From NCBI GenBank assembly GCA_043228905.1, contig JBHGNT010000002.1:10602001-10666000 (forward strand): a stretch of DNA of 64,000 bases, written 5' to 3'. Both the position numbers and the translations under genes were made by a program. This DNA comes from Azolla caroliniana. Taxonomy: Eukaryota > Polypodiophyta. Positions 32,685-43,691 of this stretch are shown here, piece by piece (the first letter of the stretch is position 1; each line of letters begins with the position of its first letter). The notes beneath the pieces are model-generated. The model ran no database searches and was not told the DNA's origin. It saw nothing but the letters and a program-made list of their open reading frames with translations.

Positions 32685-33433
32685 ATGTCCAGCCAAATGG
32701 AAGGGGAAGAAGGGTGTTTAGAATTACCCCTCAATGATCATAAGGATAGGGATGATGCTATCAAGACACAACAAGCCATACGAAACTATTGGGCAGAAAA
32801 AAAAAGGAAACATCATCAATTGTTGAAGGATGCGAAAGCCACACTTAGTAAAGGTAAAGATAGTTTAGCTGAGAATGTAAGTAATGCGACTACCATCATA
32901 GAGAGAAAGTTGTAGACTATTTCAATGTTCAAACCAAGCACATCAGCAATGAAGAAAAGAAGGTAGTACTTTATGGAATATTAAATGATCCATCAATAAA
33001 GGACTTAGTTGATTGTGATGGTCTTAATGCAAACATATCATCTATTTTAGTAAATAATCTTCGTAATAGTTTCGAATCCATGAGCAGGTCAGAAGATGAT
33101 ATTGTCTTAAAAAGGTCTAGTCTAATGATGTTACTTAATAGTGATGTTGACGATATAAACATCAATGAGCTATCTAAGGTAATTGGTGTTAGTAGAAAAA
33201 TAGTGTACAATACATTGAACCGTATAATTTCCTCGGGTGAAGGAACTAGTCTACTAAAGCTAACTACAAGATGTAAGCTAATGACACCCATAACATCAGA
33301 AATCAAGGATGTAATCACAATGTTTTGGACTAATGAGAGTAGGGTTTCACCCAATAAAAAGGATTTATGCAGGAAATGTGTTGGAAGAAATCAATACGAG
33401 GAGCATCCCATTCATCTTCTTGATGTACCTCAG

Positions 33434-34382
33434 GTATTTACATTTATCTCAACATTTGTTTTGACTGTACACGGAAAGTTAATTAGCTTATCAGTTACAT
33501 TTACCTTAGTTAGCTACTAGGATAGCTACTACATAAGTAACTGGCTACTCTCAATAGCTACTACCATGATAGCTAATTAGCTATTCTCAATAGCTAATTT
33601 AGTTACTACCACATAATTAGCTACCAAAATAGCTAACTAGCTACCATGATAGCTAATTAGCTATTCTCAATAGCTAATTTAGTTATTACCAGATAATTAG
33701 CTACCAGAATAACTAATTAGCTATTAGAATAGGGTTTTAGCTACCATGATAGCTAAATAACTACTAGAATAGCTAATTAGCTAATTAGCTATTAGAATAG
33801 GTAATTAGCTACCATGATAGCTAATTAGCTATTCTAGTAGCTAATTAGCTATTCTAGTAGCTAATTAGCTACTAGGATAGCTAATTAGATATCATGGTAG
33901 CTAATTAGCTGTCCTAGTAGCTAAATAGCTATCATGGTAGCTAGTTAGCTATTCTAGTAGCTAACTAGCTACCATGATAGCTAATTAGCTATTCTAGTAG
34001 CTAATTACCTATTCTAGTAGCTAATTAGCTATCATGGTAGCTAATTAGTTGTCCTAGTAGCTAATTAGCTATCATGGTAGCTAATTAGCTGTTCTAGTAG
34101 CTAATTAGCTATCATGGTAGCTAATTAGCTATTCTAGGAGCTAATTAGCTATTCTAGTAGATAATTAGCTATCATGGTAGCTAATTAGCTACCATGATAG
34201 CTAATTAACTACTAGGACAGCTAATTAACTACCATGATAGCTAATTACCTACTAGAATAACTAATTAGCTACTAGAATAGCTAACTAGCTACTAGAATAG
34301 CTAACTAGCTACTAGAATAGCTAATTAGCTACTAGGATAGTTAGCTAGTTACGAGAATAACTAATTCCCCTTTATTACGCAG
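33434..34382 (+). other. Intron of the 32,685 gene
   Basis: GT at 33434 and AG at 34382, 949 bp. Both boundaries keep the same codon phase (phase 0), and frame continuity on both sides supports real splicing in the ancestor. Nearly all of it is minisatellite. Confidence 0.65.
33505..34368. repeat. Palindromic 20-bp minisatellite array
   Basis: About 43 units of ~20 bp alternate a palindromic core (AGCTAATTAGCT) with one of two 12-mers, CTACCATGATAG or CTACTAGAATAG. In the middle third (about 33,830-34,190) the 12-mers appear as their reverse complements (CTATCATGGTAG, CTATTCTAGTAG), and they return to the first orientation after about 34,190. The array can fold into many hairpins. Confidence 0.85.
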
Positions 34383-34885
34383 GTCGATTTATTTATTAGG
34401 TTCAAACGAATGCATCCAAATATCAAAGTTCAATTACGAACATTCGAGTCTCTTAAGCCACACTTTGTGAGACGCTTAAAGGATCGATACACATGTTGTT
34501 GCATTTACCATGTACAGATGGGTTTTCTGAAGGACTTTGTTAATCTACTACGTCACCATAGTGCATCCCTAACTAATACAGTTTGCACATGTGGGTGCCC
34601 AATCTGTCGATCAAGCCCGCAAGAGGAGTATAAATCATCTAAGCACGTTATATCTTCCATGAGTTATTTATTAGATTCAATATTGTGTCCGAGAGAAACT
34701 GACGCTATCTTCCATAGTCATAAATGTGTCATGGGTTTATGTCAAGATCGTGGCCCTACTAGATTTAGGTGGTGTCCAAATGAATTGAGTAGTGAAATAT
34801 TGATCTCTGTGAAGTTATTTGAGTCAGTGAACACCAATTTCAAAGGAAAGGTGTGTAAAAGAAAGGATCTAGTTCGGAAGATGCG

Positions 34886-36312
34886 TTTACCGAGAGCCAC
34901 TACATGAAGCCGCATTGGACGAGGGAGACAATGGAGACTCCGGTTCGGATCGGGGATGTGAAGGAACCGGTGGTGGCATTGATCGACCATGGGTTGGAAA
35001 TTAAACTAATGTCCATGGACTTTTATAAGAAGGGAAAATGGCCGATCAACACCAAGCACGGGTGGAAGATATGCGCGGCTACGCGAGCCATGAAGGACCT
35101 GCATGGAGCATGCCCAAATGTTCGTGTAAGGGTCAGCGACATCGAGATAGACTAGCACTTCTTTGTGCAAGAAACATCCTCCCATCGGGTCATCCTCAAT
35201 GAACCCTATATAACAACGGCTCGAATGGAGACCAAGGTGTTGGACAATGGCTCAGCATACACGAGGTTGAAGAGCTAGGACAAATGGCACTTCGTCCAAT
35301 TTCTCACGGTTCACCCAAACCATGAGCATAATTGGGATCTCTCCGTAGTGATGACCGAGAGGATTTTTGAAGAGGGCTATTAAGGTGTGGGAGCGCGATA
35401 GTCCGGACAATCGGAAAAAACCCCACACCTGTACCATAGGTAGGAAAATTTTGTTCTCTGACAACAAAGGTTGTACTATAGCCGGCATTGGTGGCCGAGA
35501 CAAGAAGCGAGTCAAAGGGCGCTTGAAGGCGTGTGGAGCCTTGGGGCCCGATGAGGATATTGGCGACGCCGTGGAGGTGGTGTCATTCGATGACACCGTC
35601 AAGGAGATCGAGAGGGTAGTCGACGAGGATCTGAGCGAAGACCGGGTCATACCGATCAACTCAGTTGAGATGTATGAAGTCATTGTGGACTTCAAGAGGA
35701 AGATCGGGGTGAACCGGACCGCCCATGTGGACACAAAGTACAAGACTGTGGGCCGGAAGGTGAGGCTAGTCACGGCTCCCTTGCCAGAGGATAGTTAGGA
35801 GCGAATGAAAGGGATTGCTACCAACCCAAGTTTACGAGATCCGGCTTGCATAGGACACTGGTTCACCCACAAGCCTCTACGAGAGCTGAAGATCGATGGG
35901 GGTGGCTTCCTATTGCCAGTGGAAGAGGATTGGTTTCGGAGAATGCTCGAGAGGCACCGGAAAGCCTTCGCGTTCTTACAAGGGGAGATCGGGTACGTCG
36001 ACCCGACTATTGTAGAACCAATGGTGATCTTCACGGTACCGCATGTGTCGTGGAGTCTCAAGCCGATTCTAGTACCAAGGGCTCACATCCCGAAATTGAT
36101 GGAGCTACTTAATGAGAAAGTGGAAAAGGGTATCCTCGAACCGTCAAGCGTTCCTTATTCAAATCGGTGGTTTACGGTGCCAAAGAAGAATGGCTCACTA
36201 CGCTTCATTTAAGACCTGCAACCAGTCAACAAAGTGACCATTCAAAATGCAGGAGTTGGACCAACAATTGACGAGTTTGTGGAGGCCTTCGCCAGAAGGT
36301 CCATATACGCGG
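34886..36312 (+). pseudogene. Gypsy protease and reverse transcriptase start (D-H-G lineage), cut by an LTR
   Basis: The protease region shows VALIDHGLEIKLMS with GAC CAT GGG at 34985-34993, then KHGWKICAATRA. Stops follow at 35153 and near 35,277. One frame from 35367, with a TAG at 35796-35798, gives the linker, the HVSWSLKPI region and PYSNRWFTVPKKNGSLRFI at the reverse transcriptase fingers. It is lost at RRSIYAV, where the minus-strand LTR at 36313 begins. It resembles the pol at 39.6-41.2 kb (+) and 46.5-45.8 kb (-). Confidence 0.82.
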
Positions 36313-37577
36313 TGTCGTGAAATTACGACGAGGATACGTGAACTTGAGGCAGGACCCCGGGGCCTCCGACCGGAAGATATCAAATACGTATGTTTATATT
36401 AAACAATTAATGGAAAATGAGAAAGATTGACAAATTTCATGAATAAATAGAAAAGAAAAATTACAATCAATCCCAAGATTGGGATTACAAAAGTTTTATC
36501 TTAAGGAGATTACTAGAATAATAGATTAGAGGAAATAAGAGATTATGATTCTTGAGTGATATGGCTTTGATAAGGAATTTTGGATTTTGAGAGATATGGC
36601 TTCCGTAGGGAAGATTAGCGTTTTTGAGTGTTATGGCTTCCGTAGGGAAGATTAGGGTTTGAGTGTTATGGTTTCCATAGGGAATTTTGGGTTTATGCCA
36701 GTTATGGCTTCTCTCAGATAAGGGAGCTGAGAAGGAAAAGAAAAAAATATATATTATGGAGAGAGCCTATGGAGAGAGGATGAGAGTATAGGAAAAAAAA
36801 TGGAATTTTATATGGAGTTCTCCCTTGATCATCTGCATGTCCACTTTTTGTTGCATGGCCTCTACTTTTAGTTGCTTAGCTTTTTCTTTTAGTTGCATCT
36901 ATTTTTAGTTGCATGGCTTTTTCTTTTAGTTGCATGCGACCGTCCACATGACCTTTACTTTTTGCATGCACTCCAACTTTAGTTGCTTGCGTCCACATGG
37001 CCTTTACTTTAGTTTGTTGCATGATCCATTCTTCCGTCCGTCCACGTCCAACCTTGTCTGATAGCCGATTCCGCTCGATCGACGAATCCCTCGCCGGCCA
37101 GTTCCATTTTGCTTGCCGGCCGGTTCCAGTTTGCTTGCTGGTTCCGGTTCTGATTTTGCTTGCCGACCGGTTCCAGTTTGCTTGCCGATTGGTTTTGATT
37201 CCGGTTTGCTTGCCGGTTCCAATTTTGCTTACCGGCCGGTTTTCGGATTTTGGGAACTTTGCCACCATCATCCATCAAGACAAAGTGGCCAAAGTGCTCT
37301 TAGCACAAATGAAAAATGAGGGAGCTCAAGGTGCTTATATAGCTAGGGCCTTAAGTTTCCTATCTATGTGGGATAGTTCTAATTTCCCTATCTTCTCAAA
37401 CTTCATTTTCAGATAACTTGATATGTATTTCTCCATTTTGTATATAGTAAAATACGTTTTGAAGCTCTTGAGTAAATCCATCTTTCTATAGTAAGCTACT
37501 AATATAATCTATAATAATTATTTCATTATTTTTTTACATAGTGTGTGAAGATTCACACGACATTCGCCTCCACAAAA
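36313..37577 (-). repeat. Gypsy 3' LTR (1250 bp) with adjoining polypurine tract
   Basis: The LTR spans 36313-37562, TGTCGTGAAATT to GATTCACACGACA on the + strand. A purine-rich tract on the minus strand (TTTTGTGGAGGCGAA, 37563-37577) marks it as a 3' LTR. It contains GCAACTAAAAG-type repeats (36,840-37,010) and a CCGGTTCCAGTTTGCTTG-type minisatellite (37,080-37,250). The last 300 bp are almost identical to 62,162-62,464. Confidence 0.8.
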
Positions 37578-37931
37578 CATGTACAATGTGCATGAGAACT
37601 AAAGTTAGCAAAACCGTGATGCTTGCATGTGATAAACTTAGACTCTTCCAACACTATATAAGGAAGAGAGAAAGATGTATAGGTGTTGTTGATTTTTATA
37701 AGGTTTGAATATTATAAAGTAATCGTGGGATTCACGATTTTGCCATCTATTTCTCTCTTACAATCTAAGTATCAATTAATACACTATACTCGTCGGATTC
37801 ACGAGTTTCATATCTTCTTCTTGCAATCTCTTCCTAAATAACATTTTCTCATATTCTTCTTTCTCCTAGTCCAAAACCCCAGCGGTTCCCACCCGAGTCA
37901 CGCAAACGATATGGCGCTGTAAGACACGACA
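37578..37931 (+). repeat. 3' part of a plus-strand gypsy LTR
   Basis: Ends in CACGACA at 37925-37931, four bases before a primer-binding site. It contains CTATATAAGG near 37,660 and the block CAAAACCCCAGCGGTTCCC, shared with the LTR at 56,725. The U3 part is missing, cut by the neighbouring minus-strand LTR. Confidence 0.7.
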
Positions 37932-37935
37932 CAAG

Positions 37936-37953
37936 TGGTGAACCCGATGTGAA
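37936..37953 (+). other. Gypsy primer-binding site
   Basis: TGGTGAACCCGATGTGAA, four bases after the LTR end (CAAG spacer). The same 18-mer, with C or T at one site, follows the LTRs at 38,438, 49,811 and 63,275. I could not identify the donor tRNA. Confidence 0.65.
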
Positions 37954-38166
37954 GTCGGGTGGCAAGGAGATGGAAAATCAAGGTGGGGCTAACAACATGA
38001 TGGTGATGTTTGAGCGGATGCAACAAGAACAACGTGCGATGTCGAAGATTGCGACGACTGTAGAGCGGCTCGTGCAACGGAACGGGCAATTCAATGGGAA
38101 AGATGTGTTCGGTATTTGCAAGATTACAAAGCGGAAATGCTACGGTGCGGAATTGACGTGCTTCGT
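37949..38166 (+). pseudogene. Gypsy gag N-terminus, truncated at a convergent join
   Basis: The reading KSGGKEMENQ, FERMQQEQRAM, VERLVQRNGQFNGKDV starts within the primer site at a GTG; the first ATG is at MENQ (37970). After a one-base shift near 38,103 it gives RYLQDYKAEMLRCGIDVLR and stops matching at about 38,166. It closely resembles the gag start at 63,257-62,991 on the minus strand. Confidence 0.7.
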
Positions 38167-38411
38167 ACACGTCCCTTTGATTCATCTCCCTTCTATATGC
38201 ATCAAGGAACTTTGTAATGTTCCATCCGTCAAATTGACCCTCGAGCTCAACGACACGGTCGATGGCCCTGTCCACGCTCGCATCGTTGTCTCGAGATCTC
38301 ATCATTTGTTGGACGATCAACATCATCCTTTCGAAGTCTCCCACTTGGTTGCTTGAGGATGCCATCTCCAAGTATCGGTTGATCCTCGATTTGATCCTTC
38401 TTGCTGCCTCT
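38167..38411 (-). pseudogene. Gypsy gag N-terminus on the opposite strand, truncated at the same join
   Basis: Minus strand from the primer site at 38,412: INRYLEMASSSNQVGDFERM, a RAIDRVVELEGQFDGWNITK segment, and AYRREMNQRDV. It ends at about 38,167, at the position homologous to the end of the plus-strand fragment. It belongs to a different gypsy subfamily from that fragment. Confidence 0.68.
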
Positions 38412-38429
38412 TTCACATCGGGTTCACCA
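38412..38429 (-). other. Gypsy primer-binding site (minus strand)
   Basis: TGGTGAACCCGATGTGAA on the minus strand, eight bases from the end of the LTR at 38438. Confidence 0.65.
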
Positions 38430-38437
38430 CTTAATTA

Positions 38438-39595
38438 TGTCGTGAAGATCTGTCACTACTTGTGGATCGTGAGGCGGAACCGCCAGGGTTTTGGACTGGA
38501 AGGATTTGAAGTATGCACAAGCTTTAGCGAGAAAGGAATTAAGATAGATTGAAAGAGAGAGATTGAGATAAGATAGAACATTTGATTTTTGGATTGAGAG
38601 AGAGTTTTTGAGAGACAAGATATATCATCAATTGGATAACAAATTTATTATTTTTAATTTTAATTTTGATATCAAGTACAAAGCTTCTTTGATAAGAATT
38701 TTAGATTACAAAATCCCCTCTTTAATCTTTTTCATCCCCTCTTTTATAGATGCCCTCATGCATTTGAGGGTTCAAGACATGCATAAAATGCATGTTTGCC
38801 ATTTGGTGCTCATGTATTACATGTGGTGCATAATAACCACGTCACTCATTTTAGCTCTCATGTATGAGAATTTACATACAAAGTTACAATGATAAAAATA
38901 TTATTTTAAGAAAATGTCTTGGCTTAGTGGTAAGCTTATAGACTCTCAACTTGGAGGTGTAAGGTTCAAATCCACACTTATACTCCTTGTGTATATATAT
39001 ATGTGTATACATATATTTATTTATATATTTATCCGGTCGCCGGATGCCGGATGACGCCGGTTACCGTCGATCGCCGGTTGCCAGAATCCGATTATCGTTC
39101 TGTCGTCGGTTGTCGGATTCCCGTTACCGTTCTGTCACCGGATTCCGGTTCCGTCGTCGGTTACCATTCGGTCGCCGGAAGCCGGTTACCGTTCGGTCAC
39201 CGGGTCCCGGTTCCGTTGCCGGTCTAGTTTTGGTTGGGCAAAACCTTTGCAAGTAGTCATGTTACACCCATTCATCCAATAGCTTAGTTCAAGTCACCTT
39301 GAACTCTCTATGCTCCACACATAGACACAATATAATAGCTTTTGCTCTACCTTATATATGGTGAGATCCTTATTTCCTGTCTATGTGGGAGATACTCCCA
39401 CATAACTTGTCACTTAGATGTCCGTTTTTTATGTAGTAAAGTACATTTGAAAGCTCTTGAAGACCTCCATCTTTTTGTACTAGGATATTAAACATATTTT
39501 AATTATTATCTTTCCTATTATTGTTTTATATGAATCACACTCGATTTAATACGTTTTATTTTATTTTCACACCATTGCCGAAAATGTTCACGATA
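38438..39595 (-). repeat. Gypsy 5' LTR (1158 bp), minus strand
   Basis: TGTCGTGAAG at 38438 and CACGATA (from CACGACA) at 39595. Its TATA box (CTATAAAAGAGG on the minus strand) lies near 38,745. It contains a tRNA-like block at 38,916-38,980 and a GGTTACCGTTCTGTCACCGG-type minisatellite at 39,030-39,230. It matches the plus-strand LTR fragment at 25,539. Confidence 0.78.
38916..38980 (+). other. tRNA-like block inside a gypsy LTR
   Basis: TGGCTTAGTGGTAAGC resembles a pol III A box/D arm, and GTGTAAGGTTCAAATCCACAC contains a B box/T loop with a partly paired stem. No acceptor stem pairs. It lies antisense to the LTR. This is a tRNA-derived or SINE-like head, not a functional tRNA gene. Confidence 0.5.
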
Positions 39596-40617
39596 GCGGA
39601 AGCAGCAAGAATCAGATGAAGAGGAGGTAAAAACAAGTGCCATAACCATGGAAAGATCGAAACAGGAGGAGGAAGAAGAAGTGATGGCGGACAACCATTA
39701 CTCTCGGCCTCATTGGGCACGAGCGACAACGGAGACGCCGGTGAAGATCGGAGAGAAGAAAGAGACCGCGGTAGCCTTGATTGACCATGGTTCGGAGATC
39801 AACCTCATGTCAACCAAATTCTGCAAGAAAGGAAGGTGGCCGATCAACACAAACCATGGATGGAAGATACGAGCGACAATGAAGGCCACGGAAGACCTAT
39901 ATGGAGGTTGCCCCAATGTTAAGTCACGATCGGAGATGTGGAGATGGATCAACACTTCTTCGTGCAAGACTCGTCTTCACATCCCGTCATCCTAGGACAA
40001 CCATATATCACATTGTCCCGGATGGAGACTAAGGTGTTCAATAATGGAGCGGCCTTCGCACGAGTCAAGAACCTTGAAAATCAAAGGTCTGTTCAATTCC
40101 TTATCGTGCGGGCTAATCACGAAAGGAACCGAGATAGCGTTGGAGGCGAATCCTCGGATTTTTAGAGCGGACTATTGAAGCGTGGGGCACAAATAGTTCG
40201 AGCAATTATATGTCTCCACAAGGAAGCAAAATAAGTGGATCTCTAGGAAAAGCAACATGTGTGACACCTAGTGGCACATGTAAACTAACACTACTCAACA
40301 AGAAGGACAAGCGTTAGATACAAGACTTCGAGAAGATGCTGAAAGAAGAAAGCATAATCGAAGAAGAAGAATTTGTGTCTCATATTCTAGAGGAAGCCTC
40401 ATTTAACAACACCATCGACGAAATCGAGGAAGTCGTGGACTTGAGCTACCCTCACGATCAAAATATGATTTCGGTTAACTCCGTCAACATGTACGCTATC
40501 ATGGATGAATATCATCGAGTCATCTTGATGGAGGAAGCTGAAGTCAACACAAAATATAAAACGGTGGATAAGAAGATCAAGCCAGTTGCGGTTCCGCTAC
40601 CGGAAGATAGCTGGTAG
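39596..40617 (+). pseudogene. Gypsy D protease region and linker
   Basis: The text HYSRPHWARATTETPVKIG leads to VALIDHGSEINLMS, with GAC CAT GGT at 39783-39791. A frameshift near 39,930 moves the reading to GDVEMDQHFFVQDSS and LGQPYITLSRMETKVF. Stops cluster at 40,163-40,320. The linker from 40336 (acidic, EEVVDLSYPHDQ) runs to a TAG at 40615 just before the reverse transcriptase. The gag is missing, because the left neighbour is a minus-strand LTR. Confidence 0.8.
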
Positions 40618-40620
40618 AAG

Positions 40621-43600
40621 ATGAAGGAAGTTGCTAATGATCCGAGCTTAAGGGATGCAAAGGCAATAGGTCATGTCTTCACCAAAGAGACAAAAGGAAA
40701 GCTACAAGTTGGAATGGAAAATTTCCTTCTCCCTGAAGAGGAGAGAATGTTCCGTGGAATGCTTGAGAGACATGGGAAAGCCTTTGCCTTCTCTCCACAA
40801 GAGATCGGATGTGCCGACCCGAAGATAATAAAGCCGATAATGATTTTTACGGTGCCACATGTACCTTGGCACCTCAAGCTGATACTGGTTCCAAGAGCTC
40901 ACATTCCGAAGTTGATTGAGCCTCTAAAAGAAAAGGTTAGGATGGGAACACTTGAGCCGTCCAATGCTCCCTACTCCAATAGATGGTTTACGGTGCCGAA
41001 GAAGAACGGGTCCTTACGCTTTATTCAAGATCTCCAATCCGTCAACAAGGTGACGATCCGAAATGCCGGAATTGGTCCAAGTGTGGATGAATTTGCCGAA
41101 GCCTTCGTGGGAAGATCGATCTATTCCATTGGTTATCTCTACTCGGGCTATGATCAATTTTAACTGGCCGTCAATAGTAGAGACATAACGACAATGAGGA
41201 CGCCGATCGGGTTGGTAAGGATGTGCACCTTACCCCAAGGTGCAACAAATTCCATAGCCCACATAGTGAATGCCATGAACAAAGTGTTGAGGGATTGTAT
41301 CCCTGATATCACAATGCCCTTCTTAGATGATATTCCAATCAAAGGATGCTTGGTGGAAGAAAAAGATGAATCGAAAGATGAAGATGGTTGCCGAAGATTC
41401 ATCATCGATCATATAAAGGATAGCGAGAAGGTGTTGCAAAAACTTGAGGATGCAAATTTGGTCAACCAGAAAATTTGGTAGTAGCACACTTATGTGGGTC
41501 TTATGGCCGGAAGCCATCTCCATCCAAGGTGAACGCTATTCAAGAGATGAAAGAAGAATATGTGTCTCAAACAGAGGTGTGAAGATTCTTGGGAGCATGT
41601 GCATTCTATCACATATGGATTCCACATTATGCTCATGTCGTTGAACCATTGTATGGATTACTAAAGCAAAGGAAAAAGTTTGAATGGGAAGATGAGCATA
41701 CCTACGCGGTTGAAAAGCTAAAGAAACTATTACTGGAAGCTCCATCACTGCGAAAAGCCAACTACACCGAAGCTAGCCCGATATATGTGACAATGGATAC
41801 GAGCCCAACCGGAATTGGATGGGTGATAAACCAAGAAGACAAAGAAAAGAATCGGTATGCAATCGGATTCAGTGCAAAGGTGTTAACCAAAAGACAAAGG
41901 AAGTATGCCCAAGTAAAGAGAGAGCTATGGGGAATAGTATCCGCGGTTAAAACCGATCGTGACTGCCTTATCAGAACAGAGGTCATAATTGAGACTGATT
42001 GTCTGCCTATTCTTGGAATGATATCCGATTGTGCTACACCGGATATTGCTATGCTGTGATGGATTTCCTATATCAAGTCCCTCAACCCCGAGATTCAATA
42101 TATAAATGGGAAGCATAATGTGGTGGCCGATATGTTATCAAGGGCAAGGTATGAGGGTGAAGAAGATTTCCACTCCGACGAAGAAGATGTTGGCCTAAAC
42201 TTCTTTACGGTTTCTTGTGCTCGAGTGCTTGTCATGTTTAAAGTAGAAGATTATGAGGGTGAATTCGTTGAAATTGGCAAGTACTTAAGCTCTCTTACAA
42301 AGGATGAATCATGGTCAAAGGAAGACTTCTACCGAATTAGGAAGAAGGCCTACAAGTTCTTCCTCAAAGAAAGACATCTATGGAAGTTTCCAAAGAAGAA
42401 GAGTGGAACTCCACTTCGAGTGGTGTGCAAGAAACAAGATCAACAAACACTAATTTCTGAATTTCATGATAGTGTGTGGACAGGTCATTGAGGTATATGT
42501 GCAACATTTGCAAAGCTTAAGGAGAAGTATTGGTGGTCGGGTGTTTACAAAGATGTAGCAAGCTATGTTGAAACATGTGAGCAATGCCAATTATACTCGA
42601 ATATTCAACATAGGGATGAACTTCATCCAACATATCCATTATCAATGCACTATAAGTGGTTGGTAGACATAGTGGGCATGCCGATGGGATTGGGACAAAT
42701 GAAGTATCTCATGCTAGCAAGAGAGGATCTCACCAACCAAGTAGAAGGACGAGCGCTAAGGAATAAAACAACTTCGGTGGTTTGTAAGTTTCTCCTTGAA
42801 GATGTTATTTGTCGATACGGATGTGTTGGCAAAATAGTAGCTGATAGGGGAGAATTAGATGCGAATGAAGCTAAAGAATTCTTTTCAAGAATAGGCATCA
42901 AACTATTGCTCACCATGGCATACAACCCGGACGCAAATGGGAAGGTGGAACGAGGACATAGTCCGATTGTAAAAGCTCTAGCAATGGCTTGCCACGACAA
43001 GATGGGGAATTGGCCACGATTACTACCTTATGCATTGTGGGCTGACAGAACTACACATACCACAACTACAGGATATATGCCGATGACAGAACTACACATA
43101 GCACAACTACAGGATATATGCCGACCGAACTTATATTAGGGCAAAAACCAATGATGCCTATCGAGCAAAGTGTTGCTTCGTGGACATCTTTGCCATGGCA
43201 AGAGGAAATGAGTCGGGAAGACTTGCTAACCATGAGGATTCAACAACTAGAACGGAGGCCCGAAGATGTCGAGTTGGCAATAGAACGGTTACGCCAAGCT
43301 CGACTGAAGAACAAGGAGAATTTTGATATAAAGCATTGTCTTTGACAAAGAAAAATTGAAGAAGGAGATTGGGTTCTTGTCTATGATAGTAGTCTCGACA
43401 ATCAATATAGCAGTGCTCGAAAGTTCGCAAAACGATGGTTTGGGCCGTATATGGTCAAGAAAATAAGAAGCAATGCAACCTATTTTTTAGTGGAGTTAGA
43501 TGGAACTCGACTTGCTTTGCCAATTGCAGGGAAAAGAATCAAGATCTTTAAGAGAAGAGAGGCCCCAAATCTTGAGATCGAAGCTCTAGATGATATAGCC

Positions 43601-43668
43601 TCGAACATTGAGTTTGAAAAAGAGTAATTAAAAGAGGAACCTCACCACAATTGGCACATACCAATGGA
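40621..43668 (+). pseudogene. Gypsy D reverse transcriptase, RNase H and integrase
   Basis: Reverse transcriptase: PYSNRWFTVPKKNGSLRFIQD near 40,970, YSGYDQF near 41,145, and the catalytic pair in PFLDDIPIKG near 41,325 (FLDD in place of YxDD). RNase H: VTMDTSPTGIGWVINQ near 41,788. Integrase: zinc finger with CEQCQLYS near 42,580; first Asp in WLVDIVG near 42,665, second in ADRGELDANEA near 42,842, Glu in GKVERGHSP near 42,950; a GPY/F-like WFGPYMVKK near 43,440. Breaks: TAA 41161, TAG 41479, frameshift near 41,590, TGA 42057, TGA 42489, a 46-bp duplication at 43,042-43,130 with a TAG, and TGA 43343. Confidence 0.85.
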
Positions 43669-43674
43669 TGTGCA

Positions 43675-43691
43675 GGTTTGGTGGGGGTGAA
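43675..43691 (+). other. Polypurine tract of gypsy D
   Basis: GGTTTGGTGGGGGTGAA directly before the 3' LTR. Confidence 0.75.

Larger units (their letters stand above)
32685..34885 (+). pseudogene. Unrecognised two-exon gene, probably transposon-derived
   Basis: Exon 1 starts at the ATG 32685 and needs a one-base shift near 32,895 to stay open. It ends at 33433 with CAG|GTATTT. Exon 2 starts at 34383 after TTATTACGCAG and stays in frame across the junction. Exon 1 has a charged N-terminus, a helix-turn-helix-like stretch (INELSKVIGVSRKIVYNTL) and SPNKKDLCRK. Exon 2 holds PHFVRRLKDRYTCCCIYHV and TCGCPICR, suggesting metal binding. The layout resembles uncharacterised transposon proteins of plants and animals, but I cannot name a family. 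The 3' end is cut by a gypsy fragment. The frameshift means it may be dead. Confidence 0.55.

Noticed and set aside
33505-34368. Possible CRISPR-like array of regular ~20-bp units
   Set aside because: No spacers. Units are contiguous and palindromic, in an intron of a eukaryotic gene.
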